Of a stretch of DNA of 64,000 nucleotides, positions 15,148 through 23,201 are shown one piece after another. The position numbers and the translations under genes were made by a program. Numbering within the stretch: position 1 is the stretch's first letter; every line of letters starts with the position of its first letter. The notes under the pieces were generated by a model. It saw nothing but the letters and a program-made list of their open reading frames with translations. It was not told the DNA's origin and did no database searches. Source of the stretch: Roseiarcus sp963798015 (GTDB lineage: Bacteria > Pseudomonadota > Alphaproteobacteria > Rhizobiales > Beijerinckiaceae); contig CAWCSA010000005.1 in assembly GCA_963798015.1 (NCBI GenBank), positions 248,001 through 312,000 of the forward strand, written 5' to 3'.

Positions 15148-18063
15148 TTATGGGGAGGCTGAGTACCGTTGCGGTCCGTCAGCCGATGTCGACAGCCCCG
15201 CGGTTTCCTGCTGTTTTTTGCAGGTCCACCCTCCGGGCAGGCTCATAGCCGCCTTGAGCTGGGTGACCTGATCGGTATTTCCGCACCGGCAAAGCATATC
15301 GTCGAGCCCGTCGCGTGTCGTCTCAGACAGAACCCAGCCAAGCGGAGGGTCGACGGTGAGATCTCCCTTATCGTCGCCCCGGCACATGGCGACATGAGCA
15401 AAATAGGGTTTGTTGACGCCCGTGTTCGCGGCATGCAGGGTCTGGACAACATTGTTCTCTCCCGTTGCCGCGATCGTCGTGGCCTGAACCTCCGACGGAG
15501 CGCTGTTCTCCAACGGAGAAGCGTTTGCGGCGCTTTCGCCGAGCTTGCCATCGGGCGAGTGGGAGAACGCCGAGCAGACTTTCACCGCCAATTGCGCCGC
15601 GGACCAATTCCCCTGCGCCGAGCGCGCGTTCTCAAGGCCGTGGAGCGGCGCGACGAACTCATTGACCCAGGCGTCTTCGACTTGTTTGCTTTGAACCGCC
15701 AAGTAGTTTGGATCGCTCGGCTTCGTCGGAGTCTGGGCGTCGCGTTCCCTGACGCTCACCAGACATTGCCCCCCGCCCGCAGGCGCATCGATCCTGACCG
15801 GAGCTGTCCTCTTGCCAGGATCGTCGAGATCCGGGTCGCTGCTGATCAGGAGGAAGACGAGTTTGACCACGGGCTTCTTGCCCACGGGATTGAGGGCTTT
15901 TTCGGCCGCGCGGGCAAGCTCGAGCGCGGTGAGCGCGCCATAGTTCTCGAAATATCCGCCGTCGATCATCGAGCCCTTGTGGTCTCCGATATCCCCCGCC
16001 GGAGAGACGTAGGCGAAGCGCGCGCTGTTGTGGGCCGCCGTGCTTGCACGCACGTCGCTACCGAGCTCATGCAGTTCGTCAAAGCTGTCGAGGAAGACGT
16101 TCCGTTCGATGAGGACCGGTCCCGCTATGATCCGCCTGCCAGTCTCCTCATGCGTGGCGTTTAGCAGGAGGATCGGGCGCCAGGGGTCGTGAATCGCCCC
16201 GTCTTCGCCGTAAGGAGATAGGCTCAGAAACGACCGGGCGAGCCAGCCGCCGCTCGCCTGCTCGAAGCTTTTTTCGAGGGCCGCGCCGCGATCCGTATGA
16301 GGGAATTCGGGCAGGATGCTTGCTACCGTGTCGATGAAAATTCCGCTTGCGAGGACAGGGGCGAGAAAATCTTCAGTCAGGAACGAGGTCGCCGAGGTCG
16401 TGGGGCAGCAGCCGCGTCCGCATTGACCTTCGTCGTCCTTCGCCAGAGCGGCCTCGAACGCGGTCGCGCCGACGCTTCCCCCTGAGACGCCGCTGACCGC
16501 GAATAGATAGGGGCGAACACTGCCGCCGCTCTGCGTCCTGAGATTGTCCAGAACAGCGGCTGTCCAGTAGGCCGCGCGGATGCCGCCACCGGCGGTTGCG
16601 ACGATCAGCATCGGCACCGGAACGTCGCCGTTCTCATCCCAGTCCGGATGGTCGTTTTTGAACGCGCTCTTCGCCCGCAGATACCAGGCTTGCGCGGCCC
16701 ATTCGACCTTCGGCCGTTTGTCGAGCGCGACCCGATAATCCGTCACGAAGGCCACTTTGGCGCAAGATTCATCCGCGCAGCGTCGCACTTCATGAAAGGG
16801 GTGCAGCCACGCATTGACGACTGCGAGCAGGATCAAGGCCGCGGCGATCGAAGCCGAGACGAGCCTGGGCTTCCTCACACTGCCGAGATAGTTCGATTGG
16901 ACCAGGCTGCGGACGCCGTAATGAAAAACGTTAGCCGTTGCGAGCAAGGCGCCCATCGCAGAATAGGCAACGACCATTGAACCGAAGGCCCACCCGACCG
17001 CGGTCGGGTTGATCCAAACGGCGATCGCGATCGCCAACACCACTGCGAAAAGGCCGAGGGTCCAGCGGACGAGCCGGGGCTTCTCTTTCGCGTCATCCTT
17101 TGCGCGTTCCTCCATGGATACGTTCGGGCCGAGCAGCCTGTCGCGCCGCAACCAGCTGACGAAGACCAGGAAGACGAACGCCGACAGGCTGATAGCAAAG
17201 GTCCCAAGGACGAAGGCGCGCAAGGGTCGATAGGATTCGTGCAAGGGTGGATAGGATTCGAGAAAAGTCAGAACCATCATCGCGACGAAGATGAGACCGC
17301 CCGCCGCAAGCGCCGCGTAGCTGCGAAGGGACCTATGCGCGCGGTCATCCCGCTTCGCGATCGCGGAGCGGTCGAATTGGTAGGCCAGCGCGGTGAACAG
17401 GACGATCATGAAAGGCGCGGTCCAGGCGACAACCGTCCAGGCCCACCAGGACCAGTGCGGCGGCGCCGGCTGGCGCCAGGCCGCGAGCGACAGATGGACC
17501 GCCGCAAACAGGTGCGCGAACACGCCCAGCAGCCGCGGCAGCCAGAGCAGCCATCGCTCTCCAGCTTCGAGGACGTGCCGTTGCGATTCTTGCGGCAGCG
17601 GATGCAGGGGCGGAACGCCCAGTTCTCCCCTTTCCAGGGCGGCATGAATGCCGAGCCTTCCACTGTGCCAATTGTTGACGCCCCAGTAGATCAGCGCAAA
17701 GAACAAAAGCACGAGGCGCCATAAGCCGATGCGGTCGCCGATCATGAGGCTGACGCCGAGCTCACGTCCCTGATCGTTGAAAAAAAGCAGATACCCGGCG
17801 CCGAGAACGACGGCGAGCGGAAGCGCCACCGCGGCGAGCGCCTGCAGAAAATGCTGCACTCTCGATGCCGATGCGATCAAAAGCAACAGGAAGCAGAAAG
17901 CGACAATTCCGAGCCACGCGACGGAGACCAACGTTAGGCCTTTCGCGCTGTGCTGGTCCGACTCGGAAAGGTTATTCTTCGTAACCCATGCGATCAAACC
18001 GGCGAGCGGCAGAACGATTGGAATAACCCAGACTGCGGTTCGGAATGCCTTCCTGTCCATCAT
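15148..18063 (-). CDS. Large membrane-anchored patatin-like phospholipase/acyl hydrolase
   Basis: 971 residues from ATG 18063, which follows GGGGAG eight bases upstream. The first ~430 residues hold roughly eight to ten hydrophobic segments. The C-terminal half is a patatin-type hydrolase: oxyanion loop GGGIRAAYW (about 493), nucleophile Ser527 in GVSGGSVGA (GxSxG), and catalytic Asp in MIDGGYFENYG (about 690). Patatins are Ser-Asp dyad lipid acyl hydrolases. Fusion to a long polytopic module is unusual. The part between the catalytic Asp and the C-terminus contains no known domain that I recognise. A CRP-type site lies about 90 bp upstream, though its promoter geometry fits the opposite strand better. 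Confidence 0.85.
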   Translation of the reverse strand: MMDRKAFRTAVWVIPIVLPLAGLIAWVTKNNLSESDQHSAKGLTLVSVAWLGIVAFCFLLLLIASASRVQHFLQALAAVALPLAVVLGAGYLLFFNDQGRELGVSLMIGDRIGLWRLVLLFFALIYWGVNNWHSGRLGIHAALERGELGVPPLHPLPQESQRHVLEAGERWLLWLPRLLGVFAHLFAAVHLSLAAWRQPAPPHWSWWAWTVVAWTAPFMIVLFTALAYQFDRSAIAKRDDRAHRSLRSYAALAAGGLIFVAMMVLTFLESYPPLHESYRPLRAFVLGTFAISLSAFVFLVFVSWLRRDRLLGPNVSMEERAKDDAKEKPRLVRWTLGLFAVVLAIAIAVWINPTAVGWAFGSMVVAYSAMGALLATANVFHYGVRSLVQSNYLGSVRKPRLVSASIAAALILLAVVNAWLHPFHEVRRCADESCAKVAFVTDYRVALDKRPKVEWAAQAWYLRAKSAFKNDHPDWDENGDVPVPMLIVATAGGGIRAAYWTAAVLDNLRTQSGGSVRPYLFAVSGVSGGSVGATAFEAALAKDDEGQCGRGCCPTTSATSFLTEDFLAPVLASGIFIDTVASILPEFPHTDRGAALEKSFEQASGGWLARSFLSLSPYGEDGAIHDPWRPILLLNATHEETGRRIIAGPVLIERNVFLDSFDELHELGSDVRASTAAHNSARFAYVSPAGDIGDHKGSMIDGGYFENYGALTALELARAAEKALNPVGKKPVVKLVFLLISSDPDLDDPGKRTAPVRIDAPAGGGQCLVSVRERDAQTPTKPSDPNYLAVQSKQVEDAWVNEFVAPLHGLENARSAQGNWSAAQLAVKVCSAFSHSPDGKLGESAANASPLENSAPSEVQATTIAATGENNVVQTLHAANTGVNKPYFAHVAMCRGDDKGDLTVDPPLGWVLSETTRDGLDDMLCRCGNTDQVTQLKAAMSLPGGWTCKKQQETAGLSTSADGPQRYSASP

Positions 18064-18153
18064 GGCGCTGTCTCCCCGCCCCGAGGGACAGACGCACTCT
18101 GCCATCTTCGGCGCCGTCCCGCCTTTGCGCTAGCTGACAGCGTGAAAAATGAA

Positions 18154-18169
18154 TGTGACCGGTATCACA
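18154..18169 (+). promoter_or_regulatory. CRP/FNR-type binding site
   Basis: TGTGACCGGTATCACA is a perfect TGTGA-N6-TCACA palindrome. A -10-like TTTATG/TATGTA at 18186-18193 places a start near 18200 and the site centre about 40 bp upstream, the class II activator position, for transcription on the plus strand toward the 65-residue ORF. The site is also about 91 bp before the patatin-like gene on the other strand. Confidence 0.6.
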
Positions 18170-18216
18170 CCAATGTCACGGACGCTTTATGTAGTGTTGG
18201 AGATCAGCCTTACCTG

Positions 18217-18414
18217 ATGGTCCAAACGACTGATCTAACGGCCCAATACTGGATGACCGAATACGCTTCCAAGGCGACGCCGCAAGCGGGAAGCGCCGCG
18301 CCACAGGAAACCCCTGTTTTCGGGGCGGAAATGTCCGCTTCAGTGAGGAATTCGGACCTACCGGGCGTGACCAAGGAAGGCATGCTCTCCGCCCCAAAGC
18401 CGACATTTGGTTGA
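18217..18414 (+). CDS. Possible 65-residue small protein behind a CRP-type site
   Basis: ATG 18217 opens a frame (MVQTTDLTAQYWMTEYASKATPQAG...) ending at TGA 18414. It lies about 17 bases after the predicted transcription start, with TTGGAG about 12 bases before the ATG. Hydrophilic, no signal peptide, Ala/Thr/Ser/Pro-rich middle; no family recognised. The main argument is its placement directly behind an ideally spaced activator site and -10 box. Confidence 0.4.
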   Translation: MVQTTDLTAQYWMTEYASKATPQAGSAAPQETPVFGAEMSASVRNSDLPGVTKEGMLSAPKPTFG

Positions 18415-18682
18415 GTTTTGACCCTCGAGCAGGCGAGTTAGAGGCGGAATCGTCATTCCGAGGGTGCAAAGGGCGTAGAAATACATATGTGTTCTGGCGT
18501 CTTATGGCGCTGAGGCGATCCAGGAGTCGCGGGCGACGACCGTTTACCAGGAGCGCTCCTCCGGACTTGATCCGGGGGCGCGATGAAAATCGCGGTTGGA
18601 ACTGGATAGAATTTGCTCGAGGCGCGCCAGCGCCATTGGCCGCCGCGCCGTAGGAAAATCGTGGGCGGCTTAGGAGGCGCAG

Positions 18683-19102
18683 ATAGCGGACCGGTTCAAC
18701 CTCGAACGCTTCGTAGACGCGCAGGCGCCCGTCTACGAGCAGGTGCGCCGCGAAATGGAGGCGGGGCGGAAGCAGAGCCACTGGATGTGGTTCATCTTTC
18801 CCCAGATCGCGGGCCTCGGACAGAGTCCCATGTCGATCCGGTTCGCGATCGCTTCGCTTGACCAGGCGAAAGCTTATCTCGCCCACCCGGTTCTCGGCGG
18901 GAGGCTCAGGGAATGTGCGCGGCTCGTGCTCGATGTTGAAGGCAAAACCGCGCGCGACATCTTCGGCTCGATCGACGAGATGAAGTTCCGCTCGTCCATG
19001 ACCCTGTTCGCCCGCGCTGCGCTTGACGGCGACGTCTTTCAGCGCTGCATCGACAAGTATTTTGCCGGCAGCCCCGACCCGGCGACGCTTGCCAGGGTGT
19101 AG
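18683..19102 (+). CDS. DUF1810 family protein, apparently starting at ATA
   Basis: About 139 residues. DUF1810 proteins are small cytosolic proteins of unknown function with the signature RKQSHWMWFIFPQ and GLGQSPMS, both present, and a C-terminal DIFGSIDEMKFRSSMTLF segment. The conserved N-terminus (ADRFNLERFVDAQAPVYEQV) is encoded in frame back to 18683, where the family usually has ATG. Here the codon is ATA, preceded at five bases by a perfect TAGGAGG ribosome site. The next usable starts, GTG 18743 or ATG 18755, would remove about 20 conserved residues. So either initiation uses ATA at low rate or the gene has lost its start. Confidence 0.8.
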   Translation: MADRFNLERFVDAQAPVYEQVRREMEAGRKQSHWMWFIFPQIAGLGQSPMSIRFAIASLDQAKAYLAHPVLGGRLRECARLVLDVEGKTARDIFGSIDEMKFRSSMTLFARAALDGDVFQRCIDKYFAGSPDPATLARV

Positions 19103-19514
19103 CGGCTCGCAGCCAGGCTGAGCCTGCGAGAGCCCGCAACATTATATTGTGAAAATCCGATGGATATGCTATTGATTTCCTAATCGCCGGCCTGATCCGT
19201 TGCGTTCTCATGGCAAGCGGAGTTTCAAATCGGGTCGGCGTTTCAGGGCGCGGTATAAGAAGAGAAAATTTTTACTCCAACTGGCTATAACCCATTGAAA
19301 AGGCTCGATTCGGAAAAATAAACGCTAGTAAATTGGAGTCATTTTACTAGCGTTTACTAACGTTTACTCGCGTTTATTGGCACTTATTGACGTGCTTGGC
19401 CGGCTGGGCCGAGCGCGGGCGGATTGCTGTGGCTTGTCGAAAAGCCGCGGTTGAGCGGGATTGAAGCGCCCCGCGTTTTGGCTCACTCATTGGCGCCCGC
19501 AATCGAGCCCAACG
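19103..19514. other. AT-richer intergenic region carrying a structured repeat
   Basis: 412 bp without a gene between the DUF1810 and pyrB genes. It is markedly AT-rich between about 19130 and 19390 compared with its surroundings, and contains the repeat copy listed separately. The last 120 bp before pyrB are of normal composition. Confidence 0.6.
19293..19392 (+). repeat. Repeat copy A: inverted core plus 10-bp tandem units
   Basis: Order: CATTGAAAAGGCTC (19293-19306); TAAACGCTAGTAAA (19319-19332) and its exact inverse TTTACTAGCGTTTA (19343-19356) around a 10-base spacer; then 10-bp units TTTACTAGCG, TTTACTAACG, TTTACTCGCG, TTTATTGGCA, CTTATTGACG from 19343 to 19392. A diverged copy in the opposite orientation lies at 26.48-27.42 kb. 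Phased 10-bp units on one helix face plus an inverted core suggest binding by a multimeric protein; identity unknown. Confidence 0.8.
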
Positions 19515-20462
19515 ATGATCGCCCCGTCGCCGCCCGTCTTCTCCCAGCGCCATCTCCTCGGCGTCGATCACCTGTCACGGGAGGAGATCGTGGCCTTGCT
19601 CGATCTCGCCGATGAGGCAGTGACGATCTCCCGCCAGGTCGAGAAGAAGCGCGCCACGTTGCGCGGGCGCACCCAGATCAATCTGTTCTTCGAGGCCTCG
19701 ACCCGCACGCAATCGTCGTTCGAGCTTGCGGGAAAACGGCTTGGGGCGGACGTAATGAATATGGCCGTCGCCGCGTCGAGCGTCAAAAAGGGCGAGACGC
19801 TGATCGACACCGCGATGACCCTCAACGCCATGCGGCCCGACATTCTCGTGGTGCGGCACCCCCACGCGGGCGCGGTGCATTTCCTGGCTCGCAAGGTCGA
19901 TTGCTCGGTCGTCAACGCCGGCGACGGCGCGCACGAGCACCCGACCCAGGCGCTGCTCGACGCGCTGACCATCCGGCGCAATCTCGGCCGTATCGAGGGC
20001 CTCACCGTCGCCATCTGCGGCGATATCCTTCACTCGCGCGTGGCGCGCTCGAACATCCTTTTGCTCAGCAAACTCGGCGCTTTCGTGCGGGTCGTCGGCC
20101 CCTCGACGCTCCTTCCGTCGGGCGTCGAGCGCATGGGCGTCGAAGTCTCGCGTGACATGCGCTCAGGCCTCAAGGACGCCGACATCGTCATGATGTTGCG
20201 CCTGCAGCGCGAGCGGATGAGCGGCGCCTTCGTGCCGTCGGCGCGGGAATATTTCCGCTATTTCGGGCTCGACGAGGAAAAGCTCGGCTACGCCAAGCCC
20301 GGTGCGCTGGTCATGCATCCGGGCCCTATGAACCGTGGGGTCGAGATCGACACCCTGGTCGCCGACAGCGCGCAATCGCTCATTCGCGAACAGGTGGAGA
20401 TGGGGGTCGCCGTGCGCATGGCGGTGCTCGAAGCCCTGGCGCGCAACATCCCGAACGCTTGA
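19515..20462 (+). CDS. pyrB: Aspartate carbamoyltransferase catalytic subunit
   Basis: 315 residues from ATG 19515 (MIAPSPPVFSQRHLLG). It condenses carbamoyl phosphate with aspartate, the first committed pyrimidine step. Motifs: FFEASTRTQSSFELA (carbamoyl-phosphate loop), HEHPTQALLDALTI, a conserved GDILHSRVARSN, and HPGPMNRGVEI near the C-terminus. The longer frame from 19461 has no support. In relatives pyrC follows directly; here the next gene is convergent with one base between the stops, so the gene stands alone between the repeat and the epimerase operon. Confidence 0.95.
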   Translation: MIAPSPPVFSQRHLLGVDHLSREEIVALLDLADEAVTISRQVEKKRATLRGRTQINLFFEASTRTQSSFELAGKRLGADVMNMAVAASSVKKGETLIDTAMTLNAMRPDILVVRHPHAGAVHFLARKVDCSVVNAGDGAHEHPTQALLDALTIRRNLGRIEGLTVAICGDILHSRVARSNILLLSKLGAFVRVVGPSTLLPSGVERMGVEVSRDMRSGLKDADIVMMLRLQRERMSGAFVPSAREYFRYFGLDEEKLGYAKPGALVMHPGPMNRGVEIDTLVADSAQSLIREQVEMGVAVRMAVLEALARNIPNA

Positions 20463-20463
20463 G

Positions 20464-21372
20464 TCAGCCAGCAGCGCTGTCGCGCGGCGGCTCGCCGCCG
20501 ATCACGAAACGCGAGAACGCCAAAGCTTGTCGCGCTGCCTCGTCCATCTGCGCTTCGTCCGCGTTGTCGCTGAGATCCCGCCAGACCCTGATGTCGCTGC
20601 CGACCTGGCCGCCCATCTTGACGAAAGGCTCCATGACGACCGCGCCGCTGTAACCGATCTCGCGCAACGCCGTCCCGATCTCGTGCCAGGGCAACCCCCC
20701 TTTGCCGGGAACGCGGCGATTGTTCTCGCCGGTATGGAAATGGCCGAGCAGCGGGCCGGCGGTGCGGATCGCCTTGCCGAAGCTGTCCTCCTCGATGTTC
20801 ATATGGAACGTATCGAGCATGACCTTGACGTTGGGCTTGCCGACCTCGCGGACGAACGCGACTCCCTCTTCGGCGGTGTTGAGGACATGGTTCTCGAACC
20901 GGTTCAGCACTTCGAGGCAGAGGTTGACGCCGCGATCGGCCGCAAAGTCCGCGAGGCTCGAAATGCCCTCCAGGCCGCGCGCCCTGTCGCCGGCCTTGTC
21001 AACCGGCTTCGAATAGTCGATCGGCCAGTAGGAGTGGAGAGCGCCGCCGATGATGCGGATGTCGAGCTTGGCGAGGTTGGTCAGCGTCTCCTCGAAAAAG
21101 GCCCGCCCCGCTTTTCTGATCGCGGGGTCGGCGGACGACAGGTTTCTTTGCTGGGACGGACCCAAACCGGCCGTGATCGCGAGGCCATTGTCTCGAGCGG
21201 AGCGGCCGACTTCGGCGATATGCGCCGGGCTATAGTTGTTCAGATGGTGGGCGGCGATCTCGATCACGTCGAAACCCAGCTTGGCGACTTTCTCGACGTA
21301 TTTCAGGCAGTCGGCGCTCCACTCCTGCTCCCAGTACGAGTAATAAATGCCGAATCTCAATTGCGTCTCCAT
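20464..21372 (-). CDS. D-psicose (D-allulose)/D-tagatose 3-epimerase
   Basis: 302 residues, TIM-barrel ketose 3-epimerase interconverting D-fructose and D-psicose or related ketohexoses with a divalent metal. The sequence follows the Agrobacterium D-psicose 3-epimerase closely: FGIYYSYWEQEWSADC, GGALHSYWPIDYSKPVDKAG, LEVLNRFENHVLNT, VMLDTFHMNIEEDSFG, GHFHTGENNRRVPGKG and VMEPFVKMGG. The four metal ligands correspond to the Glu in LEVLNRF, the Asp in MLDTFH, the His in GHFHTGE and the Glu in VMEPF. It is the last gene of a lacI-binding protein-permease-ATPase-epimerase operon, so the transporter probably imports a rare ketose. Confidence 0.93.
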   Translation of the reverse strand: METQLRFGIYYSYWEQEWSADCLKYVEKVAKLGFDVIEIAAHHLNNYSPAHIAEVGRSARDNGLAITAGLGPSQQRNLSSADPAIRKAGRAFFEETLTNLAKLDIRIIGGALHSYWPIDYSKPVDKAGDRARGLEGISSLADFAADRGVNLCLEVLNRFENHVLNTAEEGVAFVREVGKPNVKVMLDTFHMNIEEDSFGKAIRTAGPLLGHFHTGENNRRVPGKGGLPWHEIGTALREIGYSGAVVMEPFVKMGGQVGSDIRVWRDLSDNADEAQMDEAARQALAFSRFVIGGEPPRDSAAG

Positions 21373-21404
21373 GCGTGAAGGGGGAGCGTGATCGCCACTC
21401 GTCC

Positions 21405-22154
21405 TTACGAAGCTGACTCCGAGTGCGCGCCGACGATATGGGCGACGACAGCGTTCATGCTGGTGTCGCGGGTCGCGTCGTCCGCGATGACCTGACCCTG
21501 GCGCAAGACGACGATGCGGTCGGAGACCGAGAACACGTCGGTCAGCCGGTGGCTGATCAAGATGACGGAAATGCCGTCCTTCTTGAGAGCACGGATGAGG
21601 TCCAGCACATGCTCGACCTCGCGCACGGCGAGCGCGGCCGTCGGCTCGTCCATGATCACGAGCTTGGGGTTGAAGGTGAGCGCGCGGGCGATGGCGACCG
21701 ACTGCTGCTGGCCGCCGGAGAGCTGGCCGGTTATCTGGGACACGGAGGGAATGCGGGCGCCAAGGCGCGCGACCATCGCCTCAGCTTCGTTGTGCATCCG
21801 GTTCGTGTCGATGAACCTCACGCCGAGGACGGAGCGCGTGAGCTCTCGGCCAAGAAAAATGTTCGAGGCCACGTCGCGCATGCGAGCGAGCGCAAGGTCC
21901 TGGTAGATCATCTCAATACCGGCCTCGCGAATGCGACCCGGATCCTTGCCGACAATGGAGATGCCGTCGAAGCGGATCTGGCCGGCGTCGGGACGATGGA
22001 CGCCGGTGATCGTCTTCATCAGCGTCGATTTGCCCGCGCCATTGTCGCCAACGAGCGCCACCGCGCTGCCCGCCTCAACAGAAAACGTGACGCCGCGTAA
22101 AGCTTCGATGGCGCCGAAAGATTTGCGGACGTCCTTGAGTTCAAGAAGGCTCAT
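21405..22154 (-). CDS. Ribose/fructose-type sugar ABC transporter ATP-binding protein
   Basis: 249 residues, a single nucleotide-binding domain. Walker A is GDNGAGKST (about 37-45), then the Q-loop in IEMIYQDLALA, signature LSGGQQQSVAIARAL, Walker B LVIMDEPTAAL and switch histidine in ILISHR. A single-domain ATPase resembles FrcA (fructose importer of Sinorhizobium) rather than the two-domain RbsA. It overlaps the upstream permease by four bases (ATGA). It energises import of the sugar epimerised by the downstream gene. Confidence 0.93.
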   Translation of the reverse strand: MSLLELKDVRKSFGAIEALRGVTFSVEAGSAVALVGDNGAGKSTLMKTITGVHRPDAGQIRFDGISIVGKDPGRIREAGIEMIYQDLALARMRDVASNIFLGRELTRSVLGVRFIDTNRMHNEAEAMVARLGARIPSVSQITGQLSGGQQQSVAIARALTFNPKLVIMDEPTAALAVREVEHVLDLIRALKKDGISVILISHRLTDVFSVSDRIVVLRQGQVIADDATRDTSMNAVVAHIVGAHSESAS

Positions 22155-23140
22155 CGACGCCAGCCTTCCTTGCTATTGATGCGGTCGAGCCAGACTGCGA
22201 GGATCAGCACCGCGCCAATGGCGATTTGCTGATAGAACGGCCGCACGGCCATCAGATTCAGCCCGTTCTGCAGCACTCCCATGATCAGCGCGCCGATCAG
22301 CGTGCCGAGCACGCTGCCGCGGCCACCGAACAAATTCGTGCCACCTAGAATGGTCGCGGTGATGGCGGTGAGCTCGTAACTAAGACCTGCGGTCGGCTCG
22401 CCCGAATTGATGCGGGCGGCGAACAGCAGACCGGCAAGGCCCGAGAGCAGGCCGGACAGGGTGTAGATCAGCACTTTCATCCGCTCGACGCGGACGCCCA
22501 TCGCGCGCGCCGCGCCTTCGTTGTCGCCGATGACCTGAGTGTAGACGCCGAAGCGCGTATGGGCGAGCAGCACATGCGCGACGAGAGCGGCAAGCAGGAG
22601 GACGAAGACCGGGGTCGGCACGCCCAACGGGCGTCCCTGTCCGAGCCAGACGATCTCCGGGGGCAGCCCATAAATAGAAACGCCATTGCTGAGCACCAGC
22701 GCGAAGCCGCGTGCGACGCCGAGCATGCCGAGCGTGACGATGAACGGTGGGATCGCGCCCTTGGTGATGAGGAAGCCGTTGAGCGCGCCGGTAAGCGAGC
22801 CCATTGCGAGGCAACCCACCAGTCCAACCCACCAGGGGAGATCGAGGTTGGAGGTCAGCATGGCGCCGGCGACGCCGGAGAGCGCGAGGATCGATCCGAC
22901 CGAGAGGTCGATGCCGGCCGACGAAATGACGAATGTCATCCCGATCGCCAAAACCCCGAACACTGAAGTCGAGAGCAGGATGTTGAGGATATTGGAGACA
23001 GAGAGGAAGGCGTTCGAAAGCATCGCCATCGTCACGCAGAGAACCACGAGCACGATGAGCGATTCCAACCGCACGGCGGCTCCGCTGGCGAAGCGCGCGC
23101 GCCAGGACGGAGGCGCGGCGCCCGTTGACGCCGAAGTCAT
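22151..23140 (-). CDS. Ribose/fructose-type sugar ABC transporter permease
   Basis: 329 residues, eight to ten hydrophobic segments, BPD_transp_2 family (RbsC/FrcC). The hallmark SSAGIDLSVGSILALSGV occurs near residue 70, and GLLFAARINSGEPTAG plus ATILGGTNLFGGRGSVLGTLIGALIMGVLQNGLNL in the C-terminal half. Located between the binding-protein and ATPase genes in a tight operon. Confidence 0.93.
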   Translation of the reverse strand: MTSASTGAAPPSWRARFASGAAVRLESLIVLVVLCVTMAMLSNAFLSVSNILNILLSTSVFGVLAIGMTFVISSAGIDLSVGSILALSGVAGAMLTSNLDLPWWVGLVGCLAMGSLTGALNGFLITKGAIPPFIVTLGMLGVARGFALVLSNGVSIYGLPPEIVWLGQGRPLGVPTPVFVLLLAALVAHVLLAHTRFGVYTQVIGDNEGAARAMGVRVERMKVLIYTLSGLLSGLAGLLFAARINSGEPTAGLSYELTAITATILGGTNLFGGRGSVLGTLIGALIMGVLQNGLNLMAVRPFYQQIAIGAVLILAVWLDRINSKEGWRR

Positions 23141-23201
23141 CAGGCCATCCTCAAATCAAGTAGGCGCGCCTGATCAGGCGAGCGAACGAAGCCAGTTGGG
23201 C

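Larger units (their letters stand above)
18106..18682. other. Intergenic region with CRP-type site and one small ORF
   Basis: The 577-bp space between the patatin gene and the DUF1810 gene holds a perfect CRP-type palindrome, a 65-residue ORF (both listed separately) and, from about 18415 to 18660, sequence in which I see no gene or convincing repeat. Confidence 0.6.

Noticed and set aside
17950..18414. Longer 154-codon version of the 65-residue ORF
   Set aside because: Its first half is antisense to the patatin gene and it would start before the CRP-type site; only the part after 18217 is worth keeping.
18176..18886. 236-codon minus-strand frame across the patatin/DUF1810 gap
   Set aside because: Low-complexity Arg/Pro/Ser-rich translation, no ribosome site, overlaps DUF1810 on the other strand.
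19293..19392. Repeat copy A as a plasmid origin or a phage attachment site
   Set aside because: No replication, partition or integrase gene lies in the window and no tRNA is nearby; the iteron-like look is recorded as a finding without that claim.
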